From: Streptomyces coffeae
GTDB taxonomy: Bacteria; Actinomycetota; Actinomycetes; Streptomycetales; Streptomycetaceae
DNA length: 64,000 nt
Reading direction: 5' to 3'
Assembly: GCF_016741875.1 (NCBI RefSeq)
Contig: NZ_JAERRF010000022.1
Coordinates: 1 to 64,000, forward strand
Part shown: one piece after another, positions 50,007 to 57,774 of the stretch
How the letters are laid out: each line of letters begins with the position of its first letter
Position numbering within the stretch: the stretch's first letter is position 1
Program-made: the position numbers and the translations under genes
Notes under the pieces: generated by a model
What the model saw: only the letters and a program-made list of their open reading frames with translations
Database searches by the model: none
What the model was told of the DNA's origin: nothing

Positions 50007-50507
50007 ATGGCGGATCCGCACGACGAGGACGCGGGCGACGGCGCGGTGGACCTGTTCCGCGCGCTGGGACGGCAGATCAAGGTGTTACGGGAGCGGGGCG
50101 GGCTGAGGCAGAAGGAGTTGGGGGAGCGGCTCGGCTACTCGGAGGCGACCATCTCGTCGGTCGAGCGGGGGCTGCGGGTTCCGCAGCCGGAGCATCCCTT
50201 CGGGGGCCGGGACGTTCAGCGTGGCCAGTTGGAACGCTTGTTCGAGACAGCACGGATGCGTAACGTCGAAGTGCAGATCATGCCGACGGACAGCGAAGAG
50301 CACGCGGGAATGGGCGGTCCGTTCACGCTTCTCACTCCCAAGGGACGTTCGCAGGTTGCCTACTTGGAAGTGCAGAACCTCAGCCGACTGATCACAGACG
50401 CCGAGGAAGTGCGCATCCTGGCAGCGAAGTATGGAAGCATCCGCTCGCAGGCACTCACACCACGTGAGTCTCTGCTCTTGCTCGAGAAGATGCTGGGGGA
50501 GCTATGA
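50007..50507 (+). CDS. XRE regulator with an internally deleted DUF5753 domain
   Basis: 166 residues. Residues 15-60 are the usual helix-turn-helix (FRALGRQIKVLRERGGLRQK, ELGERLGYSEATISSVERGL). RVPQPE, normally followed by about 120 residues, here joins HPFGGRDVQRGQLERLFE, the last third of DUF5753, up to LTPRESLLLLEKMLGEL. Full-length members are about 280 residues, so an in-frame internal deletion is likely. Leu27 is encoded by TTA (50085-50087), a bldA-dependent codon. The stop overlaps the DUF397 start (ATGA), so the normal pairing is kept. Whether the shortened protein folds is unknown. Confidence 0.82.
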   Translation: MADPHDEDAGDGAVDLFRALGRQIKVLRERGGLRQKELGERLGYSEATISSVERGLRVPQPEHPFGGRDVQRGQLERLFETARMRNVEVQIMPTDSEEHAGMGGPFTLLTPKGRSQVAYLEVQNLSRLITDAEEVRILAAKYGSIRSQALTPRESLLLLEKMLGEL

Positions 50508-50698
50508 ACATCGAGAACGGCACGCCGCTCGACTGGTTCAAGAGCAGCTACAGCGGTGACGAGGGCGGTGAGTGTGTCGAGGTCGCTGTCAGCGAACGAA
50601 TAGTCCACGTGCGGGACTCCAAGGACGTGACGCGTCCTCATCTGACCGTCGGCCGGGCCGACTGGACCCGCTTCGTGCGTTACGTCGCGACGAGCTGA
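50504..50698 (+). CDS. DUF397-domain protein
   Basis: 64 residues: LDWFKSSYSGDEGGECVEVA, then VSERIVHVRDSKDVTRPHLT and WTRFVRYVATS. This is the canonical DUF397 fold, the usual partner of XRE-DUF5753 regulators in Streptomyces and probably a toxin-like or antagonist component. It overlaps the XRE stop by 4 nt and the convergent ADP-ribosylglycohydrolase stop by 19 nt. Confidence 0.92.
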   Translation: MNIENGTPLDWFKSSYSGDEGGECVEVAVSERIVHVRDSKDVTRPHLTVGRADWTRFVRYVATS

Positions 50699-51768
50699 GC
50701 GCCCGCCACTGCCAGGCGGTGGGTGCGGGCCGCCAGGTCGCTGATGCGGGCGTCGTCGAAGCCGAAGACCGCGCTGCGCAGGCGGTCTTCGAGCGGGTCG
50801 GTCCACTGCCGCGGGATCGCCTCCGCACCGCACAGGACGCCCGCGACCGAGCCCGCCGTCGCGCCGTTGGAGTCGGTGTCGAGACCGCCGCGGACGGTCA
50901 GGGTGATCGTGGAGGTGAAGTCCCCGGCACCGTAGAGCAGTCCGGTGGTGATGACGGCGGCGTTGGGGACGACGTGGATCCAGGGGAGGCCGACCGTCTC
51001 CCGTTCCAGCTGGTCCAGGGCGTTCGCCCAGCTCACGCCCGCGTCGTACAGGGACGCCGCGCGGCGGACGACGCGGGCCAGGCGGCAGCGCGGGGGGATG
51101 GGGGTCAGGGCCTCCTCGACGGCGGCGCGGGGGCCGTCGGCGGTGAAGGCGGCGGCGATCAGGGCGGCCGCCCACATCGCGCCGTACACCCCGTTGCCGG
51201 TGTGGGACAGCACGGCGTCGCGTCGTGCCATCCCGGCGGCGCGGCGCGGGTCGCCGGGGTTGACCCAGCCGTGGATGTCGGCGCGGATCAGGGCGCCGAT
51301 CCACTCCTGGTACGGGTTGTCGAGCGTGGCACTGAGCGGCGGCTTCACCCCGGCCGCGAGATTGCGGTACGCGACGCGCTCGGCGGTGAACGTCTGGAGG
51401 TACGGCAGACACAGCAGCCACAGCTCGCCGACCTGCTCGGTGGTGAAGCCGAAGCCGTGGGTCTCCAGCAGGTGCAGCCCCAGGACGGAGTAGTCCACGT
51501 CGTCGTCGCGGCAGCTGCCGTGGATCCGGCCGCGGGTGCACTCCTGCCACTCGGGGCGCAGCTCGAACTCCACCGGGTCCGGTGGCGGCTCCAGCACGGG
51601 CAGATAGTCGGTCAGCGGCAGGGCACCGGCGCGGCGCAGATAGCGGTCGATGCGGTCACGGGTCCAGTGATCGCCCCGCTCGACGGGTTTGCCCAGCATG
51701 TTCCCGGCGACGCGGCCGAGCCAGCCGCCATGGATCCGGTCCGCGAGTGCGCTGCCGCTGAGGCCCAT
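50680..51768 (-). CDS. ADP-ribosylglycohydrolase-family protein
   Basis: 362 residues. The N-terminal DRIHGGWLGRVAGNMLGKPV and the metal-binding sequences SCRDDDVDYSVLGLHLLETH and GGLDTDSNGATAGSVAGVLC are diagnostic of the ADP-ribosylglycohydrolase/DraG family. The last motif supplies the conserved DxDS Asp residues. The enzyme should remove ADP-ribose from proteins or small molecules. Its stop lies inside the 3' end of the convergent DUF397 gene. Confidence 0.9.
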   Translation of the reverse strand: MGLSGSALADRIHGGWLGRVAGNMLGKPVERGDHWTRDRIDRYLRRAGALPLTDYLPVLEPPPDPVEFELRPEWQECTRGRIHGSCRDDDVDYSVLGLHLLETHGFGFTTEQVGELWLLCLPYLQTFTAERVAYRNLAAGVKPPLSATLDNPYQEWIGALIRADIHGWVNPGDPRRAAGMARRDAVLSHTGNGVYGAMWAAALIAAAFTADGPRAAVEEALTPIPPRCRLARVVRRAASLYDAGVSWANALDQLERETVGLPWIHVVPNAAVITTGLLYGAGDFTSTITLTVRGGLDTDSNGATAGSVAGVLCGAEAIPRQWTDPLEDRLRSAVFGFDDARISDLAARTHRLAVAGAQLVAT

Positions 51769-51901
51769 GTGTCAGGTGTACCGGAGTCCAGGGCGAAGCG
51801 CGCGGGAAAGGCGCCCGGGAAAGCGGTGGTGGGCAAGGGGCTTGGCGGCGGATAGGGTCACAGCGGCGCGACTGCCTGTTCGGAAGCAAGGGGTTACCAA
51901 G

Positions 51902-53101
51902 GTGACGGACGAGGAAAAGGCAGAGCCGACGAAGACATGGGCCGAGGGGCAGGCCACCCGGCCGACACGCGTGTTGATCGCCGCGGACAAGTTCAAGGGC
52001 TCGCTCACCGCCGTGCAGGTCGCCGAGCATGTGGCGGCCGGGCTGCGCCGGGGCGCGGCGGACGGGGCCGAGCTGGAGATCGTGTCGCTGCCGGTCGCCG
52101 ACGGCGGTGACGGCACGGTGGGCGCGGCGGTCGCGGCCGGATTCGAGCGACGCGAGGTGACGGTCACCGGGCCGCTGGGCGCCCCGGTGACGGCCGCGTA
52201 CGCGCTGCGCGGGGCCACGGCCGTGGTCGAGATGGCCGAGGCGTCCGGGCTGCGGCACCTCCCGGCAGGGGTGTACGCACCGCTGACCGCGACCACCTAC
52301 GGCAGCGGTGAGCTGCTGCGCGCGGCCCTGGACGCGGGGGCGCGCCGTATCGTCTTCGGCGTCGGCGGCAGCGCCACCACCGACGGCGGCGCGGGCATGC
52401 TCGGCGCGCTGGGGGCGCGGCTGCTGGATGCCGAAGGTAAGCCCGTCGCCCCGGGCGGCGGTCCGCTGCGCGACCTGGCCACGGCGGATCTGACCGGCCT
52501 CGACCCCCGGCTGGCGGCCACCGAGATCGTGTTGGCCAGCGATGTCGACAATCCGCTGACCGGTCCGAAGGGCGCCGCGGCGGTCTATGGCCCGCAGAAG
52601 GGCGCGGGCGAGGAGGATGTCGACGCGCTGGACGCCGCGCTGGCGCACTACGTACGGGTGCTGGAGCGCACGGTCGGCCCCCGGGCCGCCGACTGCGCCC
52701 AGGCGCCCGGCGCGGGCGCGGCGGGCGGCATCGGCTTCGGCGCGCTCCTGGGTCTGGGCGCGGGCTTCCGCCCCGGTATCGAGGTGATGCTGGAGGTGCT
52801 CGGCTTCGCGGCGGCGCTGGAAGGCGCGGACCTGGTGATCACGGGCGAGGGTTCGCTCGACGAGCAGACCCTGCACGGCAAGGCCCCGGCGGGCGTGGCC
52901 ACGGCGGCGCGGGCCCACGGCATCGAGGTCGTGGCGGTCTGCGGCCGCCTCGCCCTCTCCCCGTCGGCCCTGGGCAACGCCGGCATCCGCCGCGCCTACC
53001 CGCTGACCGATCTGGAACCGGACCCGTCCCGCTGCATTGCCCAGGCGGGCCCCCTCCTGGAACGCACCGCGGAACGCCTGGCGGCGGACTTCCTCGGCTG
53101 A
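51902..53101 (+). CDS. glxK: Glycerate kinase
   Basis: 399 residues from GTG 51902 behind AAGGGG. VLIAADKFKGSLTAVQVAEH, LPVADGGDGTVGAAVAAGFE, VFGVGGSATTDGGAGMLGAL, SDVDNPLTGPKGAAAVYGPQ and ITGEGSLDEQTLHGKAPAGV match class II glycerate kinases throughout. An N-terminal extension of about 20 polar residues precedes the core. It phosphorylates glycerate from glyoxylate metabolism, and so could serve carbon from allantoin breakdown, whose product ureidoglycolate yields glyoxylate. Confidence 0.94.
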   Translation: MTDEEKAEPTKTWAEGQATRPTRVLIAADKFKGSLTAVQVAEHVAAGLRRGAADGAELEIVSLPVADGGDGTVGAAVAAGFERREVTVTGPLGAPVTAAYALRGATAVVEMAEASGLRHLPAGVYAPLTATTYGSGELLRAALDAGARRIVFGVGGSATTDGGAGMLGALGARLLDAEGKPVAPGGGPLRDLATADLTGLDPRLAATEIVLASDVDNPLTGPKGAAAVYGPQKGAGEEDVDALDAALAHYVRVLERTVGPRAADCAQAPGAGAAGGIGFGALLGLGAGFRPGIEVMLEVLGFAAALEGADLVITGEGSLDEQTLHGKAPAGVATAARAHGIEVVAVCGRLALSPSALGNAGIRRAYPLTDLEPDPSRCIAQAGPLLERTAERLAADFLG

Positions 53102-53125
53102 CGTCGGCGCATTCAGCCAGTGGGC

Positions 53126-53141
53126 ACGGGTGCGTACCCGT
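53126..53141. promoter_or_regulatory. Inverted repeat before the small antitoxin-like gene
   Basis: ACGGGT-GCGT-ACCCGT is a perfect 6-bp inverted repeat 12 bp before an ATG at 53153. A TACCTT box follows it. Placement resembles autoregulated antitoxin promoters. Confidence 0.4.
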
Positions 53142-53173
53142 ACCTTGCTGCCATGAGCGGAAGGAGCCTCCTC

Positions 53174-53287
53174 ATGTCCGATGCGAACATCCGCATCCCC
53201 ACGGAAGCGAGAGACCGGCTCCTCGACCTGGACCTGCCTGCCGACCGCGCCGTGGCGCAGGTGCGCGTTCTCGACCTCGGGTCATAG
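53174..53287 (+). CDS. Short antitoxin-like frame, probably truncated
   Basis: 37 residues from ATG 53174 behind AAGGAG; an ATG at 53153 adds seven. MSDANIRIPTEARDRLLDLD is close to the N-terminus of small ribbon-helix-helix-type antitoxins, but the expected two helices are replaced by LPADRAVAQVRVLDLGS and a stop. No toxin gene follows. It may be a broken antitoxin. The remainder of 53102-53407 has only this frame and the terminator. Confidence 0.4.
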   Translation: MSDANIRIPTEARDRLLDLDLPADRAVAQVRVLDLGS

Positions 53288-53340
53288 GCGGGGCGGCGCG
53301 TACCCCGGCACGACTGCCGAGCACCGGAAAACCGGAAAAA

Positions 53341-53378
53341 GGGGTGGGGCCCGAGCGATCTCGCTCGAGCCCCACCCC
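53341..53378. terminator. Strong bidirectional terminator
   Basis: An 18-bp stem with one mismatch (GGGGTGGGGCCCGAGCGA with its complement) closes a very short loop. It lies 29 nt beyond the pssA stop and can also stop transcripts from the plus-strand side. Confidence 0.8.
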
Positions 53379-53407
53379 GTATGCGCATGGCGCACCGGAA
53401 GGCCGGT

Positions 53408-54268
53408 TTACGGAACCTGCGCCGCCCGGGCCTCGCGGCGGTTGTCGCGGAAGGCGTTGACCCGGCGGGCGGTGGCGAAGAGCGGAATCACCGCGCCCAT
53501 GACCACCTGGAGGGCGCAGGCCGACTGGAGCAGCAGCTCGCCGCCGGGGGCCTCGAAGGCCCAGGCCGCCAAGAGGGCCATGCTGGTGACGATCCAGCCG
53601 AGCATGGCCACCGCGAGGCGGCCGCGCGGCTTGGGGTACTCCACCCGGCTCACCATCAGCCAGGCGACCCCGATGATCGCCAGCAGGGTCGGTACGAAGG
53701 GCAGGCCCAGCAGGACCACCGAGACGACCGTCAGCGCGCCGAAGGGGCTCGGCATGCCCTGGAACACTCCGTCACGCAGCGTGACACAGGAGAATCTCGC
53801 CAGCCGTAGCACCACCGCCAACAGCACCACGATGGCGGCCACCGCCGACACCCGCTGATAGGCGTGATTGTCGACCATGCCCCAGACCAGCACGAAGTAC
53901 GCCGGGGCGAGACCGAAGCTGATCAGGTCCGAGAGGTTGTCCAGCTCCGCGCCCATCGCCGAGCTGCGCAGCTTGCGCGCGACAAGCCCGTCGAAGAGGT
54001 CGAAGACCGACGCCAGCAGCATCAGCATCACCGCCGAGGCGGCGCTGTGCCGCGTCATGCCGCCGTCCTCGCTGCCCGTGAGATGCGGGATGAGAACGCC
54101 GGTGGTGGTGAAGTACACCGCCAGGAAGCCGCAGGTGGCGTTGCCGAGGGTGAGGGTGTCGGCTATCGACAGTCGTGTCGACAGCGGCATGTCGTCCGTC
54201 TCGTCGATGTCGTCCACCTCGGCTTCGGGAACCCAGGAAGCCTGTGTATCCGGATCAATCACGGTCAA
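53408..54268 (-). CDS. pssA: CDP-diacylglycerol--serine O-phosphatidyltransferase
   Basis: 286 residues with about eight membrane helices. The CDP-alcohol phosphotransferase motif is present: FDLFDGLVARKLRSSAMG then AELDNLSDLISFGLAPAYF, supplying the D-x2-DG-x2-AR-x8-G-x3-D-x3-D residues. It makes phosphatidylserine, the substrate of Psd. Its start overlaps the psd stop by 14 nt, so the two are coupled. An acidic N-terminal tail of about 30 residues precedes the first helix. Confidence 0.94.
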   Translation of the reverse strand: MTVIDPDTQASWVPEAEVDDIDETDDMPLSTRLSIADTLTLGNATCGFLAVYFTTTGVLIPHLTGSEDGGMTRHSAASAVMLMLLASVFDLFDGLVARKLRSSAMGAELDNLSDLISFGLAPAYFVLVWGMVDNHAYQRVSAVAAIVVLLAVVLRLARFSCVTLRDGVFQGMPSPFGALTVVSVVLLGLPFVPTLLAIIGVAWLMVSRVEYPKPRGRLAVAMLGWIVTSMALLAAWAFEAPGGELLLQSACALQVVMGAVIPLFATARRVNAFRDNRREARAAQVP

Positions 54269-54911
54269 GGCGAGTCACCCCCGCGGTGGTGGCCTGGCCG
54301 ACCTCGACCGCGACGTCGACACCTTCGGGGAGGTAGATGTCCACGCGCGAGCCGAAGCGGATGAGACCGATCCGCTCACCCTGTTCGACCTTCGTGCCCT
54401 GCGGCACATAGGGGACGATACGCCGGGCGACGGCACCGGCGATCTGGACCATCTCGATGTCACCGAGCTCGGTGTCGAAGTGCCACACCACGCGCTCGTT
54501 GTTCTCGCTCTCCTTGTTGAAGGCGGGAACGAAGCCACCGGGGATGTGCTCGACCGAGGTCACCGTGCCGGCGAGCGGGGCCCGGTTGACATGGACATTG
54601 AGCGGACTCATGAAGATCGCGACGCGGGTGCGTCCGTCCTTCCAGGGCATGATGCTCTGCACCACACCGTCGGCGGGGGAGATCACCCGGCCCTGGGTGA
54701 TCTCTCGCTCCGGGTCGCGGAAGAACCACAGCATGCCCGCCGCGAGCGCGGTGGCGGGCACGGCGGCCGCCGCCCAGCGGCCGGAGCGACGAGCGCGAAT
54801 GAGACTGACCGCCGCGGTGGCGACGGTCGGGAGGAGCCACGGCGATGCTCCGCGTGCGAGGCGTACGCCGAGCAGGCTGTCGCGTTGTGCAGAGGTATGG
54901 CTGTGGGGCAT
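54255..54911 (-). CDS. psd: Phosphatidylserine decarboxylase proenzyme
   Basis: 218 residues from ATG 54911. The short PSD-A type: WFFRDPEREITQGRVISPAD, GVVQSIMPWKDGRTRVAIFM, SPLNVHVNRAPLAGTV and the self-cleavage site RFGSRVDIYLPEG, where Ser188 becomes the pyruvoyl group. One N-terminal membrane helix is likely (residues 45-63). It decarboxylates phosphatidylserine to phosphatidylethanolamine, a main Streptomyces lipid. The gap of 169 bp upstream holds its promoter; nothing else is seen there. Confidence 0.94.
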   Translation of the reverse strand: MPHSHTSAQRDSLLGVRLARGASPWLLPTVATAAVSLIRARRSGRWAAAAVPATALAAGMLWFFRDPEREITQGRVISPADGVVQSIMPWKDGRTRVAIFMSPLNVHVNRAPLAGTVTSVEHIPGGFVPAFNKESENNERVVWHFDTELGDIEMVQIAGAVARRIVPYVPQGTKVEQGERIGLIRFGSRVDIYLPEGVDVAVEVGQATTAGVTRLDRD

Positions 54912-55080
54912 GGATGACCTTCGTAGCGGAGGATGCCGCGACGCAAGACTGGGGACGGCGGCTTTCCGGGATGGTATCGGTTGCGAGCGGTAACTGGGCA
55001 AGCGCCAGGGCCTGTCGGTGGCCGAAGATCCCTGGCGCGGTGTGACCTTCTTCTCTCGGATACCACCCCAAAAGGGACGT

Positions 55081-56286
55081 TCAGCCTTGGGTTCGGTATT
55101 CCTCCAGGAGTCGTCGGCCAATAATCATTTTCTGGATCTCAGCGGTGCCTTCGCCGATGAGGAGCATCGGTGCCTCACGGTAGAGGCGCTCGATCTCGTA
55201 TTCCTTGGAGAAACCGTAGCCCCCATGGATGCGGAAGGCGTCCTCCACGACCTCTTTGCAGTACTCCGACGCCAGGTACTTCGCCATTCCCGCCTCGAGA
55301 TCGTTGCGTGCGCCCGCGTCCTTCTTGCGGGCCGCATTGACCATCATCGCATGAGCCGCCTCGACCTTTGTTCCCATTTCGGCCAGTTTGAACTGGATGG
55401 CCTGGTGCTGGGCGATCGCCTTCCCGAAGGTGTGCCGTTCTTGTGCGTATGCAACGCCCAGCTCAAATGCGCGTTGTGCCACGCCACAGCCACGGGCGGC
55501 CACATTGACCCGGCCGACCTCGACTCCGTCCATCATTTGGTAAAAACCGCGATTGGGGGAGCCGCCGAGGACCCGATCGGCCGGAATGCGCAGTCCGTCC
55601 ATGATCAGCTCGGTGGTGTCGACGCCCTTGTAGCCCATCTTCTCGATCTTGCCGGGGATGGTCAGACCCGGCCTGACCTCGCCGAAGCCCGGCTCCTTCT
55701 CGACCAGGAAGGTGGTCATCGACTTATGCGGGGCGGCGCCCTCCGCGGCCCCCTCGGGGGTCCGGCACAACACCGCCACCAGCGTTGAGCTGCCGCCGTT
55801 GGTCAGCCACATCTTCTGGCCGTTGAGAACGTAGTCGTCGCCGTCCCGCACCGCCTTGCTGGTGATCGCGGACACATCGGAGCCCAGCCCCGGCTCCGAC
55901 ATCGAGAAGGCGCCCCGGATCTCGCCCAGCGCCATCTTGGGCAGGAAGTAGTCCTTCTGCTCCTGGGTGCCGTGCTGCTTGAGCATGTACGCCACGATGA
56001 AGTGGGTGTTGATGATGCCGGACACGCTCATCCAGCCGCGCGCGATCTCCTCCACACACAGTGCGTAGGTGAGCAGTGACTCACCCAGACCGCCGTATTC
56101 CTCCGGGATCATCAGCCCGAAGATGCCGAGATCCTTCAGGCCCTCGACGATCGCGGTCGGGTATTCGTCGCGGTGCTCCAGCTCGGTGGCGACCGGCAGG
56201 ATCTCCTTGTCGACAAACTCCCTGACCGTGGAGAGGATCTCCCGCTGGATGTCGGTCAGGCCCTCGGTCTGCGCGAGACGGCTCAT
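55081..56286 (-). CDS. Acyl-CoA dehydrogenase, probable methylsuccinyl-CoA dehydrogenase
   Basis: 401 residues. Family landmarks are GLMIPEEYGGLGESLLTYAL, GAFSMSEPGLGSDVSAITSK, YVLNGQKMWLTNGGSSTLVA, and the late EYCKEVVEDAFRIHGGYGFS with the catalytic-base region and LIGEGTAEIQKMIIGRRLL. As the last gene of the ethylmalonyl-CoA operon it should oxidise (2S)-methylsuccinyl-CoA to mesaconyl-CoA. The proteobacterial Mcd enzyme is longer (about 550 residues), so the assignment rests on gene order. It follows the MaoC gene after 1 bp. Confidence 0.85.
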   Translation of the reverse strand: MSRLAQTEGLTDIQREILSTVREFVDKEILPVATELEHRDEYPTAIVEGLKDLGIFGLMIPEEYGGLGESLLTYALCVEEIARGWMSVSGIINTHFIVAYMLKQHGTQEQKDYFLPKMALGEIRGAFSMSEPGLGSDVSAITSKAVRDGDDYVLNGQKMWLTNGGSSTLVAVLCRTPEGAAEGAAPHKSMTTFLVEKEPGFGEVRPGLTIPGKIEKMGYKGVDTTELIMDGLRIPADRVLGGSPNRGFYQMMDGVEVGRVNVAARGCGVAQRAFELGVAYAQERHTFGKAIAQHQAIQFKLAEMGTKVEAAHAMMVNAARKKDAGARNDLEAGMAKYLASEYCKEVVEDAFRIHGGYGFSKEYEIERLYREAPMLLIGEGTAEIQKMIIGRRLLEEYRTQG

Positions 56287-56287
56287 G

Positions 56288-56794
56288 TCACTGCTCTCCC
56301 AGCTCCGGGCGGCCCGGCTGCTCGCCGCCGCGCTCCTTGATGTACGTCGCGGTGGGCACCATCACCTTGCGGCGGAAGACACAGACGAGCGTGCCGTCCT
56401 GCTTGTAGCCCTTGGTCTCCACATACACGATGCCCCGGTCGTTCTTGGACTTCGACGGCGTCTTGTCCAGAACCGTGGTCTCGCCGTAGATCGTGTCGCC
56501 GTGGAAGGTCGGCGCGACATGCTTCAGTGACTCGATCTCCAGATTGGCGATGGCCTTTCCGGAGACGTCCGGCACCGACATGCCCAGCAGCAGCGAGTAG
56601 ATGTAGTTCCCGACCACGACGTTCTTGCCGAAGTCGGTCGTCTTCTCGGCGTAGTTGCTGTCCATGTGCAGCGGGTGATGGTTCATGGTGAGCAGACAGA
56701 AGAGGTGGTCGTCGTACTCGGTGACCGTCTTCCCGGGCCAGTGCTTGTAGACGGCCCCGACCTCGAACTCCTCATAGGTGCGCCCGAACTGCAT
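56288..56794 (-). CDS. MaoC-family hydratase, probable mesaconyl-CoA hydratase
   Basis: 168 residues. The hotdog-fold MaoC dehydratase: EEFEVGAVYKHWPGKTVTEY, then DDHLFCLLTMNHHPLHMDSN with the catalytic Asp/His pair, and HGDTIYGETTVLDKTPSKSK. In the ethylmalonyl-CoA pathway Mch adds water to mesaconyl-CoA to give beta-methylmalyl-CoA. Position between the lyase and the dehydrogenase supports this. It is separated by 2 bp from the lyase and 1 bp from the dehydrogenase. Confidence 0.85.
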   Translation of the reverse strand: MQFGRTYEEFEVGAVYKHWPGKTVTEYDDHLFCLLTMNHHPLHMDSNYAEKTTDFGKNVVVGNYIYSLLLGMSVPDVSGKAIANLEIESLKHVAPTFHGDTIYGETTVLDKTPSKSKNDRGIVYVETKGYKQDGTLVCVFRRKVMVPTATYIKERGGEQPGRPELGEQ

Positions 56795-56796
56795 GC

Positions 56797-57774
56797 TCAC
56801 GCCTCCGGGATCTCGAACGTGCTGGTGCGCTTCATCCCGGCGGCGCGGCCCTTGCCGGAGATGACCAGGGCCATCTTGCGGCTGGCCTCGTCGATCATCT
56901 CGTCGCCGAGCATCGCCGAGCCCTTCTTGCCGCCCGCCTCGGACGTGTAGTAGTCGTACGCGTCCAGGATCAGCTCGGCGTGGTCGTAGTCCTCCTGGGA
57001 GGGCGAGAAGATCTCGTTGGACGCCTCCACCTGGCCGGGGTGCAGCACCCACTTGCCGTCGAAGCCCAGCGCCGCGGCGCGCTGCGCCACCGCGCGGTAG
57101 CCGTCGATGTTGCGGATCTGCAGGTAGGGGCCGTCGATCGCCTGGAGGTTGTTGGCGCGGGCGGCCATCAGGATCTTCATCAGGATGTAGTGGTACGCGT
57201 CCGCCGGGTAGCCGGGCGGCTGCTCACCCACGACCAGCGACTTCATATTGATGGACGCCATGAAGTCGGCCGGGCCGAAGATGATCGTCTCCACCCGCGG
57301 AGAAGCCTGCGCGATCTCGTTGACGTTGTTCAGGCCCTGCGCGTTCTCGATCTGTGCCTCGATGCCGATCCGCCCGACCTCGAAGCCCATCGTCTTCTCG
57401 ATCTGGGTCAGCAGCAGGTCCAGCGCCACCACCTGCTGGGCGTCCTGCACCTTCGGCAGCATGATGCAGTCGAGGTTCGGGCCCGCGCCCTCGACGACGG
57501 TGACGACATCGCGGTACGTCCACTCGGTCGTCCAGTCGTTGACGCGTACCACCCGCGTCTTGCCGGTCCAGTCGCCCTCGTTGAGGAACTTCACGATCGT
57601 GTGCCGCGCCCCGGGCTTGGCCAGCGGGGCACAGGCGTCCTCCAGGTCCAGGAAGACCTGGTCGGCCGGGAGCCCCTGCGCCTTCTCCAGGAAGCGCGGG
57701 TTGCTGCCCGGCACGGCCAGACAGGAGCGGCGCGGACGCAGCCGGTTGGGCGCGGAGCCGTCGGGGGCGGTCAT
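56797..57774 (-). CDS. CitE/HpcH-type CoA-ester lyase, probable malyl-CoA/beta-methylmalyl-CoA lyase
   Basis: 325 residues. RRSCLAVPGSNPRFLEKAQG, then VFLDLEDACAPLAKPGARHT, IMLPKVQDAQQVVALDLLLT, IGIEAQIENAQGLNNVNEIA and IIFGPADFMASINMKSLVVG are CitE-type with acidic metal ligands (Glu in EAQIEN and Asp in GPADF). It would cleave beta-methylmalyl-CoA to glyoxylate and propionyl-CoA, and malyl-CoA likewise. It overlaps ecm by 4 nt. Confidence 0.88.
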   Translation of the reverse strand: MTAPDGSAPNRLRPRRSCLAVPGSNPRFLEKAQGLPADQVFLDLEDACAPLAKPGARHTIVKFLNEGDWTGKTRVVRVNDWTTEWTYRDVVTVVEGAGPNLDCIMLPKVQDAQQVVALDLLLTQIEKTMGFEVGRIGIEAQIENAQGLNNVNEIAQASPRVETIIFGPADFMASINMKSLVVGEQPPGYPADAYHYILMKILMAARANNLQAIDGPYLQIRNIDGYRAVAQRAAALGFDGKWVLHPGQVEASNEIFSPSQEDYDHAELILDAYDYYTSEAGGKKGSAMLGDEMIDEASRKMALVISGKGRAAGMKRTSTFEIPEA

